From Moraxellaceae bacterium (GTDB lineage: Bacteria > Pseudomonadota > Gammaproteobacteria > Pseudomonadales > Moraxellaceae), in the NCBI GenBank assembly GCA_030680295.1, contig JAUXVU010000023.1:248001-312000 (forward strand): a DNA stretch of 64,000 nucleotides, written 5' to 3'. The position numbers were made by a program, and so were the translations under genes. This document shows, piece after piece, positions 29,188 through 37,555 of this stretch. The notes below the pieces were generated by a model that saw only the letters and a program-made list of their open reading frames with translations, was not told the DNA's origin and did no database searches. Numbering within the stretch: position 1 is the first letter of the stretch; each line of letters begins with the position of its first letter.

Positions 29188-30201
29188 TTATAAGTACTGG
29201 AAGTTTTTTGGCGATACACCAGACCAAGACTTAAATGCTCTTGAAAAGTTGGCACTAGAGCTATATCCAATTTTTTCAGAAACCTCATGAACACTTAACT
29301 TGCGTTGCTCAAAAAGCGTTATAGCAGCTCGCATTTGTGCCTCTGTAAGTAGCTGTCTATAGCTAGTGCCATACTCAGCCAAATTACGACTCAACGTACG
29401 TGAGGAGCAACAAAGATGATTAGCCACTTCGCTTTGGCTAGGAAACTTTAAGCCACAGTTTGCAAGAATAGATCTAACTAACTCAACGACATTATTTTCT
29501 TTGGAAATTTGTTCTAACTCTCGCTGACATTCACGTTCAGCAAGTTTCGCGGCAACTAAGTCTGCACTCCTGAGCGGAAGATCTAAGTATTTAGCCGGAA
29601 TTCGTACTTCAGTTTTACCACTATTAAAAAATGTTAACGGCATCCAGTTAGCATAACGATGATGATATGGCGGCATAGAATGATCAAAATAAAGCTCAAT
29701 CTCTGGATGATTTGGTAGCAAGTGATACACAATTGATGCTGCACTAACAAGCAATTGCTCACATGAAAATCGTCTAAGATCGCCATGCGACACAGCCTCA
29801 GTACCCGTAATAATTGCGTACTCTTCAGTTATACAAAACTTCAAGCTCCATGCAGGCATGCGAAGCACTGCCCCGAACTTCGCAGCAAACTCAAATGCAT
29901 CGCGGATTGTTGATTGGCTCATTAGACCGAAGCCTAAAATGCCATGTGTTGTCAGTGTGGAACGAAGCCCAAATTCGTAAGCTAAAGCAGGCTCTCGCGT
30001 TAACTTTAAAGCCAAACGACAGAGTTTTGCGTACTCTCCTAGCAAGCTAACACGTGCGTCATGGCTAGTTAAAATGTCAGCAGAAATTCCCGCACCTTTA
30101 AGCAACAACATTCGATCTACATCGAGGCTCTCTGCAATATCCAACAGCAAAATTACATAGCTAATTGGAACTGAGGGGGGCTGCATTTGATATGTTGTCA
30201 T
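29188..30201 (-). CDS. AraC-family regulator with OruR-type N-terminal domain
   Basis: 337 residues. The N-terminal half is the arabinose-binding-like domain seen in OruR/ArgR-type regulators (GLRSTLTTHGILGFGLMSQST). The C-terminal double HTH includes PSQSEVANHLCCSSRTLSRNL and LSVHEVSEKIGYSSSANFSRAFKSWSG (given here as two motif regions, about residues 255-275 and 300-326). It sits 108 bases upstream of the M28-lipase-M28 row, in the same direction, and probably activates those genes in response to a lipid or peptide product. The effector is unknown. Confidence 0.85.
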   Translation of the reverse strand: MTTYQMQPPSVPISYVILLLDIAESLDVDRMLLLKGAGISADILTSHDARVSLLGEYAKLCRLALKLTREPALAYEFGLRSTLTTHGILGFGLMSQSTIRDAFEFAAKFGAVLRMPAWSLKFCITEEYAIITGTEAVSHGDLRRFSCEQLLVSAASIVYHLLPNHPEIELYFDHSMPPYHHRYANWMPLTFFNSGKTEVRIPAKYLDLPLRSADLVAAKLAERECQRELEQISKENNVVELVRSILANCGLKFPSQSEVANHLCCSSRTLSRNLAEYGTSYRQLLTEAQMRAAITLFEQRKLSVHEVSEKIGYSSSANFSRAFKSWSGVSPKNFQYL

Positions 30202-30406
30202 GATGCTGTAAGCCCTAGAGTACTCACATAAAAAGTATGATTAGCAAATCTGCAATAGCGGAAATAAATTTTTGAACATTAATCTTTTACTGTACAACCT
30301 GTGATTTGTCTATCCAGGTGGAAAGCTTTCATCCCATGAGATCACTCAGGCAGTGAAGATAGTCTCAAAAACTTCGGGCTTACAATTTCAACTCATAACA
30401 AAACTA

Positions 30407-32569
30407 TCAAACAGACTGCAATTGCAGCGCCTCAACCAAAAGCATCTGTGCGACTTTCTCTTCCATGCCACGCGGTTGATCTAAGGCCATACGCTCAAGT
30501 AAAGGCTGAAGCTCAGGGGCAATGCCCGCGCTATTAAAGCGTAACAACGCCAGCAATAGACGCCACTTTGGCGTTTTCTCGGCGCGCGCTTTCATGGCTT
30601 TTAATGCGGTGCCAAGGCGAAGCTCGTCGGTGGTTAAATCGCTGCCCAAAGGAAAAGCGGGGAAGCGACCAGCACTGCGGTGTGATTTCAGTTTTGCCTC
30701 AAGTACGGCAGGTAAATTCTGTTGATAGGCCTCTGGAATAACATAGTCGGCACTGATCTTGCCGCTGGCTTTGGCTTCGGCTAACAGTGCGACTTGAAAA
30801 CGCGAGTCGGTGATGTTGAGTAGCGCTTTGACCACATCAGCATCGGATTTTGAGCGGATATCGGCGATGCCATATTCGGTAATGACGATGTCGCGAAGAT
30901 GACGCGGGATAGTGATGTGACCATAGTTCATAACGATGTTGCTGGTGGGCGTATCGCTCTCACGCACCGCACGAACCATCAGTACGCTGCGACCAGTGGG
31001 CATCTGGTGCGCCATGGCAACGAAGTTGTATTGGCCGCCAACACCACTAATCACACGGCCATCGGCAAGACCATCAGAGACTAGTGCACCCGAAAGCGTG
31101 GCCATAATGCCGGTGTTCATGAAGCGAGCATGGATGCGCTGGGCTTTATATAAACGTGGGTTTAGGTCGAGCTGATTGACCTTGTTGACTCCGGTCATGC
31201 AGATGCGAGCGCTTTCTGCCGGACTCATGTCGTGAATGGCTTGGTACATGCTGCGCGGGCCAAGAAAGAAGCCACCGTGCAGTACGATGCCGTTTTTCAG
31301 CGCCAAACCTAAGCATTGCTTGCCCATGACTGCGCGTGCGCTGGGCTCGGCAACATTGGCGATCACCCGTGTGCCATCGGGCGCAATGAGATAGCCGTTA
31401 TCGTAGCGTGTGGCGTCATTAAAGTAGCCGTGATGTTGAAGGTGTTGAAAGTCTTGCGTGCGAATCACGCGCACACCCAGCGACTCCAGCGCATTCAGAG
31501 AGTCGGCTGTAATAGCATTGGGATCAATGCGGCCTTCGTTAACCAGCTGCTGCAAGGCCCAAAAGTCATAGACTTCACGGCGTAAAATACCGGCCTGCAT
31601 CAGATGTAAAAAACCATCGACAAACATTTCAGTGGCGGCGTAGAGGCCCTTTTCAAAAACACCTTGGCCGCCCACGTGCGCAATCAGTTCGCCATAATGC
31701 TCGGTCGCACCAATATCGTTCAGCGCTTGTCGATAAACACTATTGACTTTATGACGCAATTGCGTGGCATAGACGATGGCGTCGCCTAGCGCACCAATGC
31801 CGATTTGTAACGTGCCACCATCTTTAATCAAACTGCTGGCGTATAAGCCGATACAATAATCTGGCGTGGCCACTGGCTGTTTTGGTGTCGAAAACAGCGC
31901 ACTGTAATAGACTGGTTCATCAATGATGATATCGAAGATACTGGCTGGCACTTCGGCGTCATGCACCATAAATGGTAAGTTGGTGTTGACCACGCCAATA
32001 ACCACATGTGGACGGCCACTCGCTTCTAAAAGCTCAACGAGCTCAGGGCCGGTATCAGGGTTGCAACTCAGTGAATAGCGCTTATCGACGCCTTCACCAA
32101 TGCGACTAATCGCCTGCATGGTGACATTGCAGCCATTGTTAAAGACATCACGAGCTGCGTGCGAATAATTACTGCTGATGTAGTGCTGTTGCGCATGGGT
32201 ATTGCTTAAAAGGCTGCCGGGCTTAAAGAAAAACTCCGAGACCACGACATTACTTGGCAGTTTATTTTGTCGCAGCGCACGCATATAGCTGAGCTCAGGC
32301 ACACCGGCAAAGACCCGATTTAAAAACGGCGCCATGAACTTGGCTTCAATACCTTTGCCGGGCGGGGGAATTTCCAGCGACAGTGCAGTGAGAATGGTCA
32401 GCGATAAGCTAGGGTCAGCCACGGCGCGGTCATAAAGCGCATTGATCAGCTCCGGTGGCTTACCCAAACCCAATGGCATACCGACGATAAGCTGCTTTCC
32501 GACAGCGGCGATGATGGCGTCAACGGCGGCCTCAACGCTGGTTAGAAACTGGGTATTCCTTGCCTGCAT
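30407..32569 (-). CDS. Acetyl-CoA hydrolase/transferase family protein
   Basis: 720 residues from ATG 32569 (MQARNTQ), chosen because AGGGG lies six bases before it and directly touches the alternative ATG 32575. The protein is longer than ordinary acetyl-CoA hydrolases (about 500) and fits the long bacterial group. Conserved family segments: IGIGALGDAIVYA in the middle, GGVGGQYNF-like SGVGGQYNFVA, and VITEYGIADIRSKSDADVV with the C-terminal family signature. It would hydrolyse acyl-CoA or move CoA between acids such as acetate and succinate. It shares a 45-bp upstream element with the thioesterase gene. No signal peptide, so cytoplasmic. Confidence 0.85.
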   Translation of the reverse strand: MQARNTQFLTSVEAAVDAIIAAVGKQLIVGMPLGLGKPPELINALYDRAVADPSLSLTILTALSLEIPPPGKGIEAKFMAPFLNRVFAGVPELSYMRALRQNKLPSNVVVSEFFFKPGSLLSNTHAQQHYISSNYSHAARDVFNNGCNVTMQAISRIGEGVDKRYSLSCNPDTGPELVELLEASGRPHVVIGVVNTNLPFMVHDAEVPASIFDIIIDEPVYYSALFSTPKQPVATPDYCIGLYASSLIKDGGTLQIGIGALGDAIVYATQLRHKVNSVYRQALNDIGATEHYGELIAHVGGQGVFEKGLYAATEMFVDGFLHLMQAGILRREVYDFWALQQLVNEGRIDPNAITADSLNALESLGVRVIRTQDFQHLQHHGYFNDATRYDNGYLIAPDGTRVIANVAEPSARAVMGKQCLGLALKNGIVLHGGFFLGPRSMYQAIHDMSPAESARICMTGVNKVNQLDLNPRLYKAQRIHARFMNTGIMATLSGALVSDGLADGRVISGVGGQYNFVAMAHQMPTGRSVLMVRAVRESDTPTSNIVMNYGHITIPRHLRDIVITEYGIADIRSKSDADVVKALLNITDSRFQVALLAEAKASGKISADYVIPEAYQQNLPAVLEAKLKSHRSAGRFPAFPLGSDLTTDELRLGTALKAMKARAEKTPKWRLLLALLRFNSAGIAPELQPLLERMALDQPRGMEEKVAQMLLVEALQLQSV

Positions 32570-32619
32570 GTTCATCCCCTAGATTAAGCTAATGATTGCA
32601 ACACGTAGGCCGAACCTAA

Positions 32620-32664
32620 AGCAGCTTATTTAACTACTGACCTTAAAAACAATAGTCAGTCTCA
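32620..32664. repeat. 45-bp conserved upstream element, copy B
   Basis: Matches 24494-24538 at 41 of 45 positions in the same orientation. Copy B lies about 50 bases upstream of the acetyl-CoA hydrolase start. It contains a perfect 6-base inverted pair, ACTGAC...GTCAGT, with a 13-base spacer, which is weaker in copy A. Confidence 0.75.
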
Positions 32665-32701
32665 GGCATCAGCAAAAGTGAAAAGCTTTGGATGCTGTTT
32701 G

Positions 32702-32797
32702 ACAGGTTACAACACCTCAACTGATGTATTGGATAAGTTGTGCGATTACTTCAATTGTGAGCTTTCAGACTTGGCTCAGCGTTACCCCGCAAATTAA
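32702..32797 (+). pseudogene. Remnant of an XRE/Cro-type HTH regulator gene
   Basis: The last 31 codons before TAA read STDVLDKLCDYFNCELSDLA and a short tail, an excellent match to the C-terminal end of small Cro/CI-type (HTH_26/YozG-like) regulators. No start codon or first HTH helices can be found in the expected 120 bases upstream, where the frame is unlike the family. It is best read as a decayed gene. A GGGGCTTTTT run at about 32857 may be its old terminator. Confidence 0.55.
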
Positions 32798-32871
32798 GCC
32801 CCATCACTTTTAGCAAACTATTTTTGCAATATACCCATTAAGATATTTGTCACGGGGCTTTTTACAAACCC

Positions 32872-32912
32872 CAGAAACAACAAAGCCAGACTTGCTAATG
32901 CTTGTCTGGCTT
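32872..32912 (-). terminator. Terminator of tRNA-Asn
   Basis: AAGCCAGAC (32883-32891) and GTCTGGCTT (32904-32912) are perfect 9-base arms with a 12-base loop. On the minus strand the stem is followed by a T-rich tract (TTTGTTGTTT). It begins 11 bases past the tRNA 3' end. Confidence 0.75.
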
Positions 32913-32922
32913 CATTTAAATA

Positions 32923-32998
32923 TGGCTCCCCGAACTGGACTCGAACCAGTGACCCAAGGATTAACAGTCCTTTGCTCTACCAACTGAGCTATCGGGGA
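32923..32998 (-). tRNA. tRNA-Asn (anticodon GTT)
   Basis: The minus strand reads TCCCCGA (acceptor), TAGCTCAGTTGGTAGAGC (D arm), GGACTGTTAATCC (anticodon arm with GTT), GGGTC variable region, ACTGGTTCGAGTCCAGT (T arm), TCGGGGA and G plus an encoded CCA. All four stems pair. Length is 76 bases including CCA. It stands alone between the XRE remnant and the TetR (DesT-like) gene. Confidence 0.97.
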
Positions 32999-33085
32999 TC
33001 GTCGTTGCGGCGCAGATAATAGTGTTGGTGCCTCACCCGGTCAACCATTTTGTGCAACAAATGCCTATAAAAAGGACAACCGCGC

Positions 33086-33754
33086 CTAAGTCTTATCAAG
33101 TGCCATGCTGCGCGCACCAGCGATGATCATGTGCACCATCACCACCGTTTGCTCCAGCAGCTTGCTTTGCTCTGCACTCGGAAGATTAACAGCCACTGCG
33201 CCCATGGCAAAAACCAAACGGGTAATGGCACGAGCGACCAATTCAGCATCAAATAGTTTTTTGCCATTAAGCGCTTCTAAGCGCAGCAAATCGTTTTTTA
33301 GCTCTGCTTCAAAAAATAATAATTGACGCTCAACCGCCAAATTAAACGCCTCAGAACCCACCTTGCCTTCTCGCAGCAAAATATCCAGAAAGCGCTCATC
33401 GGCATTGAGCTGCTCCATAAATACTTCCAGTGATGTTCTGACCACACTGCGTTCGGCCGTGGCACGCTGCCTGGCTTCGCTGAAAATTTGACGCAAGCTA
33501 GTGCCAGCCAAATCAATCAAGGCAATGGCCAACTCATCCATGTCACGAAAGTGGCGATAAAAACTATTAGGTGCAATACCGGCAGCACGAGCAACTTCAC
33601 GCAAGCTTAATGTAGACACACTACGATTAGGACCAATTAAGGAACGAGCAGCATCTATGAGCTCTTCGCGGGAGATGACGGCTTTGCGGCCAGCATGAAT
33701 ACGTTCATTTTTTGCACCAAGCAAGATCGACTCCTGCGCCAAGGTTCCCGTCAC
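33086..33754 (-). CDS. desT: TetR-family repressor, FabR/DesT-like
   Basis: 222 residues from GTG 33754, preceded by CAGGTG; ATG 33793 is an alternative that would begin in the promoter region. The N-terminus GRKAVISREELIDAARSLIG and recognition segment LREVARAAGIAPNSFYRHF closely resemble FabR. The gene is divergent from an oxidoreductase-desaturase pair, the same arrangement as desT-desC-desB of Pseudomonas aeruginosa, where DesT senses the saturated/unsaturated acyl-CoA ratio. By analogy it represses the desaturase pair. The symbol rests on this synteny and HTH similarity, not on an alignment. Confidence 0.83.
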   Translation of the reverse strand: MTGTLAQESILLGAKNERIHAGRKAVISREELIDAARSLIGPNRSVSTLSLREVARAAGIAPNSFYRHFRDMDELAIALIDLAGTSLRQIFSEARQRATAERSVVRTSLEVFMEQLNADERFLDILLREGKVGSEAFNLAVERQLLFFEAELKNDLLRLEALNGKKLFDAELVARAITRLVFAMGAVAVNLPSAEQSKLLEQTVVMVHMIIAGARSMALDKT

Positions 33755-33814
33755 CGTTTTGCACCTGAAATATAAGACTTGATCAGTATACATAAATTGA
33801 AGAGAACAAATATA

Positions 33815-33842
33815 TATACAACTGTATAGACATGTGTATAAT
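33815..33842 (+). promoter_or_regulatory. desCB promoter with overlapping DesT-type operator
   Basis: TATAAT at 33837-33842, preceded by TG (extended -10), marks a rightward promoter. A perfect palindrome TATACA-AC-TGTATA (33815-33828) overlaps the -35 position 17 bases upstream. Repressor binding there would block RNA polymerase. Because transcription would start near 33849, the in-frame ATG at 33832 cannot be the start of the reductase. Confidence 0.6.
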
Positions 33843-33873
33843 TGTGACCAATTCACCCAATGTGTCTGAACTT

Positions 33874-34917
33874 ATGACGCCATTACTGCAATCAGCTGTG
33901 CCTACATCGGTAGTCGATTTCTGGCTAGGAAGCATTAACCCGCTGTGGTCTACCCAGCAGGCGTTAGCGCGTATTACTAAGTTAGAGTCCAGTGCCAGTG
34001 ACACGGTCACCCTGACACTGAAAGCGAATCGCCATGTGCAAGGTTTTTTGCCCGGCCAACACATCAACATTACCGTTGAAGTGAATGGTGTACGTCGTGT
34101 GCGTAGCTATAGCCCAGCCTGGGTGAATAGCAGCGCCGGCGAGTTCAGCATCAGTGTGAAGCGTGTGGATGGCGGTGCTGTCAGTGCATGGTTAAGCCAA
34201 CCTGCCTGTATTGGCCAAGTGGTTGAAGTGAGCGCGGCTTTTGGTGAAATGACATTAGATGCCTCACAGCCTAAAACCACCATCATGCTGGCTGCTGGCA
34301 GTGGCATTACCCCTTTTTTAAGCCTGTTACGCAGCCAATTAGCAGACTACCCTGCCCCCATTACCTTGCTGTATTGGACCAAACATGAAGATGAGCTTTG
34401 CTTTGTTGATGAGTTCAATGCCCTAGCCAGCACATACCCGCACTTCACTGTGCAGTATTTTTTAACGCAGGCAAATCAACCCGCACAGCGCCTGAATGAA
34501 CAGCATTTACAGTCATTGATCAACGACGCTGACAACACACAGATTTTTGCCTGTGGCCCTCAGGGTTTTGTGCAACATGCTGCCATGTTGGCTAAACAAC
34601 AAAACATCACAGCAGTGATTGAAGCGTTTTATGCGCCTGAAGTCATTTTTGACAGCAACCACCAAGTCGCCATCACCCTGCAACGCAGCCAAAAAACCAT
34701 CATGGTGCCTGTAGGCCAATCCATTCTCACTGCGCTAGAGGCTGAAGGCATAAACCCTGCTTATGGCTGCCGCCGCGGCCTGTGCAATACCTGCTCTTGC
34801 ACCAAGCTGTCTGGCAGCACACAGCATTTACACAACCAAGACATGAATCATGAAAGCCCGACCAGTCTGCGCATCTGTATTAACAGCGCCAGTTCTGACC
34901 TGACTTTAGACCTTTAA
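33874..34917 (+). CDS. desC: Ferredoxin-NADP reductase-type electron donor with 2Fe-2S domain (DesC-like)
   Basis: 347 residues from ATG 33874, placed downstream of the predicted transcription start; ribosome site is weak and GTG 33862 is possible. Order of domains: FAD-binding barrel (GFLPGQHINITVEVNG, VRSYSPAW), NAD-binding half (MLAAGSGITPFLSLLRS, FACGPQGFV) and a C-terminal plant-type ferredoxin with YGCRRGLCNTCSC and a later Cys. It should pass electrons from NAD(P)H to the desaturase encoded 11 bases downstream. In Pseudomonas the equivalent pair acts on saturated acyl-CoA. Cytoplasmic or membrane-associated. Confidence 0.87.
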   Translation: MTPLLQSAVPTSVVDFWLGSINPLWSTQQALARITKLESSASDTVTLTLKANRHVQGFLPGQHINITVEVNGVRRVRSYSPAWVNSSAGEFSISVKRVDGGAVSAWLSQPACIGQVVEVSAAFGEMTLDASQPKTTIMLAAGSGITPFLSLLRSQLADYPAPITLLYWTKHEDELCFVDEFNALASTYPHFTVQYFLTQANQPAQRLNEQHLQSLINDADNTQIFACGPQGFVQHAAMLAKQQNITAVIEAFYAPEVIFDSNHQVAITLQRSQKTIMVPVGQSILTALEAEGINPAYGCRRGLCNTCSCTKLSGSTQHLHNQDMNHESPTSLRICINSASSDLTLDL

Positions 34918-34928
34918 GAGGCCTCACG

Positions 34929-36029
34929 ATGAGCCAATATTTTAGTCGCAAACTATCCCCTACCGAACTTGACCAGCTGGCCGTTGAGCTCGATGCCGTC
35001 AAGGCCAAACACATGGCCGACATTGGCGAAAAAGATGCACGTTATATCCGCCGCATTGTAAAAGCCGTGCGTTATACCGGCGCAGCTGGGCGTGGCCTGT
35101 TATTTTTCGGCATTTTCCCACCGGCTTGGTTGCTGGGCACGCTGCTGCTGGGCATTTCCAAAATTTTGGAAAACATGGAGCTGGGACACAACGTCATTCA
35201 TGGTCAATATGACTGGATGAACGACCCTAAACTCAATGGCCAAACCTATGAGTGGGACATTATCGGCACGTCACAGAACTGGCGTGAGTCGCATAACCAC
35301 ATGCACCACACCTACACCAACATCAAAGGTATGGATGATGATGTCGGTTATGGCATTTTACGTTTGTTCCCGGAACAGCGCTGGAAGCCTTTTTATATGC
35401 TGCAGCCTATTTATAGCGTGCTGTTTGCGCTGTTATTCCAATGGGGTGTGGCGGTTCAAGAATTGCGCCTAGGCCATCTGTTTGCAGGCAAAAAATCGAA
35501 AGCTGAATTCAAGCAAGAGTTTGACCCCGTTAAACGCAAAATGGGTCGCCAACTGTTTAAGGATTATGTGTTCTTCCCGCTGCTTGCAGGCCCGTTTTTC
35601 CTGCCAGTATTAGCCGGTAACTTCGTGGCCAATGGCATTCGTAACGTTTGGACTTTCTCGATCATTTTTTGCGGCCACTTTACCCGTGACGCGCAAATTT
35701 TCCCGAAAAGTGTGTTGAAAAATGAAAGTCGTGGTCACTGGTATATGCGTCAGATTCAGGGCTCTTCAAACCTGAAAGGTGGCCCGCTGTTTCACATTAT
35801 GTCTGGCAACTTGAGCCATCAGATTGAGCACCACCTGTTCCCAGATGTGCCAGCATGGCGTTATGCCGAGATGTCAAAAGATGTACGTGAGATTTGCAAA
35901 CGATATGAGCAGAACTACAACTTAGGTTCTTTCTGGAGTCAGAGCGGACAGGTCACATGGCGCATCCTTCGCCATGCCTTCCCGTCACGTCCCACATCAA
36001 CCACGTTTGACCGAGCTGCGCAGGCCTAA
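34929..36029 (+). CDS. desB: Membrane fatty-acid desaturase (DesB-like)
   Basis: 366 residues, integral membrane, with the three histidine boxes of acyl desaturases: HNVIHG (about residues 90-95), SHNHMHHTY (about 122-130) and HQIEHH (about 300-305). These bind the di-iron centre that introduces a double bond into an acyl chain using O2. The last box of the form HxxxHH with Gln before Ile matches acyl-lipid/acyl-CoA desaturases. It is directly downstream of its likely reductase and ends in an overlap with the stop of convergent alkB. Expression is probably repressed by the adjacent FabR/DesT-like protein. Confidence 0.9.
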   Translation: MSQYFSRKLSPTELDQLAVELDAVKAKHMADIGEKDARYIRRIVKAVRYTGAAGRGLLFFGIFPPAWLLGTLLLGISKILENMELGHNVIHGQYDWMNDPKLNGQTYEWDIIGTSQNWRESHNHMHHTYTNIKGMDDDVGYGILRLFPEQRWKPFYMLQPIYSVLFALLFQWGVAVQELRLGHLFAGKKSKAEFKQEFDPVKRKMGRQLFKDYVFFPLLAGPFFLPVLAGNFVANGIRNVWTFSIIFCGHFTRDAQIFPKSVLKNESRGHWYMRQIQGSSNLKGGPLFHIMSGNLSHQIEHHLFPDVPAWRYAEMSKDVREICKRYEQNYNLGSFWSQSGQVTWRILRHAFPSRPTSTTFDRAAQA

Positions 36030-37417
36030 TTATCTAGCGCAACAAAGTCGACCTTTTCGCGCACGGCGCAGTCTGGGCAAGGCCAAGTATCGGGAATCTT
36101 GGCCCAGACTGTGCCCGCAGGAAAACCTTCTTGCGGGCAACCTTTTTGCTCATCATAAATATATCCACAGTCTGAGCACTGAAACCGCGCACGACCGTCG
36201 GTTTTAATGTCGGTTGGCGCACCCTCTGGAATCGGTGGCATATACGCAGGATTTTCTTCAATAATGCGGTGTAGTTCAGAGCTCAGAATTGCCTCACGCT
36301 TTGACGGCAAAATATTGGCCTTACTTAAGTCCCCACCATAATGCTTAGACACTAGCGGATCCATTTGCCGATACCAAAGCGGCGGGATATAGGCTGGCAG
36401 CAACATCGAGGCGTAACCTGAAGGAAGTTGCGGGCTGGACTCAAAGTGACGTAATGCCTGAAAACTGCGTGTTGGATGCGCGTGGTGGTCACTATGACGC
36501 TGCAGCTGATACAGCACCAAGTTGGTCACAATATGATTACTGTTCCATGAGTGCTCCGGTAAGCAGCGCTCGTAACGGCCATCAGCACCTTTCTGCCGTA
36601 ATAAACCGTAGTGCTCCATGTAGTTAATGACTTCCAGCAACGAGGCGCCGTAAAACGCCTGCAGCACCAAAAACAGCAACGCTACCCAACCAAACATCCA
36701 CGTTAATAAGGCAAACAAGACGACGGTCATGGCCCAAGCTTGCAGGTTGTCGTTAGCAAAAGTCCAAGTACCCTTGCCTAAACGATCTAAGCGTTCACCT
36801 TCAATTTTCCAAGCAGACTTCACACTACCAATCATAGTGCGCGGCAAAAAAGCCCAAAAGCTTTCGCCCATTTTTGAACTGGCCGGATCGTCAGGTGTAG
36901 CAACATTTTTGTGGTGACCACGAACGTGCTCTACATAAAAATGACCATAAGCCACTGGTGCCAAGGTGATTTTGGCCATCCAGCGTCCCATCTCATCACG
37001 CTTATGCGACAGCTCATGGGCCGTGTTAATGGCAATACCATTAATAACACCCACACTCAGCACCAGCCCAGTGAACTCAAACCAACTTAGCTGACCCGTA
37101 GCCGCAATAAATGCGCCCCAAATAGTGAGCACAAACTGCGATGGGATATAGGCATAAACGATGAAGCGGTAATAAGCGTCGGACTCTAAATGCGCGACGG
37201 CAGACTCAGGAGGGTTTGTTGGGTCGGAGCCAATAATGCGATCGAGCAATGGAATTAAGCCATAAACAATGATGGGCCCGCCCCAGAGTGTCCAGCCAAT
37301 TCCGGTAATAACGTAGGTCCCAAGAATGGCAAGCCCGAGAACCGGCAGCATGGGACTTAACAACCAGAGATAACGCTTTTTATCTACCCAATTAACACTT
37401 TGCGTCGCTGTGTTCAT
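36026..37417 (-). CDS. alkB: Alkane 1-monooxygenase AlkB fused to rubredoxin
   Basis: 463 residues. Residues 1-400 are an integral-membrane AlkB hydroxylase with His motifs NTAHELSHK, EHVRGHHKN, NYMEHYGL and LQRHSDHHAHP that hold the di-iron site. Residues about 413-460 are a rubredoxin: CSDCGYIYDE, PAGTVWAKIPDTWPCPDC with the four Cys iron ligands (the second pair is CPDCA rather than the common CPxCG). It oxidises medium or long n-alkanes to 1-alcohols. Such fusions are best known in actinobacteria and occur in some gammaproteobacteria. Its stop TAG shares bases with the desaturase stop. A TetR and an AraC gene lie upstream. Confidence 0.93.
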   Translation of the reverse strand: MNTATQSVNWVDKKRYLWLLSPMLPVLGLAILGTYVITGIGWTLWGGPIIVYGLIPLLDRIIGSDPTNPPESAVAHLESDAYYRFIVYAYIPSQFVLTIWGAFIAATGQLSWFEFTGLVLSVGVINGIAINTAHELSHKRDEMGRWMAKITLAPVAYGHFYVEHVRGHHKNVATPDDPASSKMGESFWAFLPRTMIGSVKSAWKIEGERLDRLGKGTWTFANDNLQAWAMTVVLFALLTWMFGWVALLFLVLQAFYGASLLEVINYMEHYGLLRQKGADGRYERCLPEHSWNSNHIVTNLVLYQLQRHSDHHAHPTRSFQALRHFESSPQLPSGYASMLLPAYIPPLWYRQMDPLVSKHYGGDLSKANILPSKREAILSSELHRIIEENPAYMPPIPEGAPTDIKTDGRARFQCSDCGYIYDEQKGCPQEGFPAGTVWAKIPDTWPCPDCAVREKVDFVALDN

Positions 37418-37528
37418 GTTCGGTCTCCTGAAAACTTAAGCTAAAAACTCAAGCAAGCAGCTCACCTTTACTAAGCAACTAAAGCAAAGTAATTACAACT
37501 AAGACTCAAGATTATTCGACGAAAGACA

Positions 37529-37550
37529 GACAAGTCCGACATCTGTCAGA
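37529..37550 (-). promoter_or_regulatory. Candidate regulator site upstream of alkB
   Basis: The minus strand reads TCTGACAG (37550-37543) and ACTTGTC (37535-37529), about 110-130 bases upstream of the alkB ATG. Both short words recur in the AraC gene's own upstream region (38311-38318 and 38269-38275). GACAG/CTGTC half-sites also form an inverted pair here. This suggests one regulator acting at both places. Confidence 0.35.
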
Positions 37551-37555
37551 TTTTT

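Noticed and set aside
24539-32619. The 45-bp direct repeats as ends of a mobile element
   Set aside because: No transposase or integrase is enclosed, the copies are 91 percent alike and each sits at a similar distance upstream of a start codon, which fits a regulatory element better.
33832-33873. ATG at 33832 as the start of the reductase
   Set aside because: It lies between the operator and the -10 box of the likely promoter, so it would not be in the mRNA.
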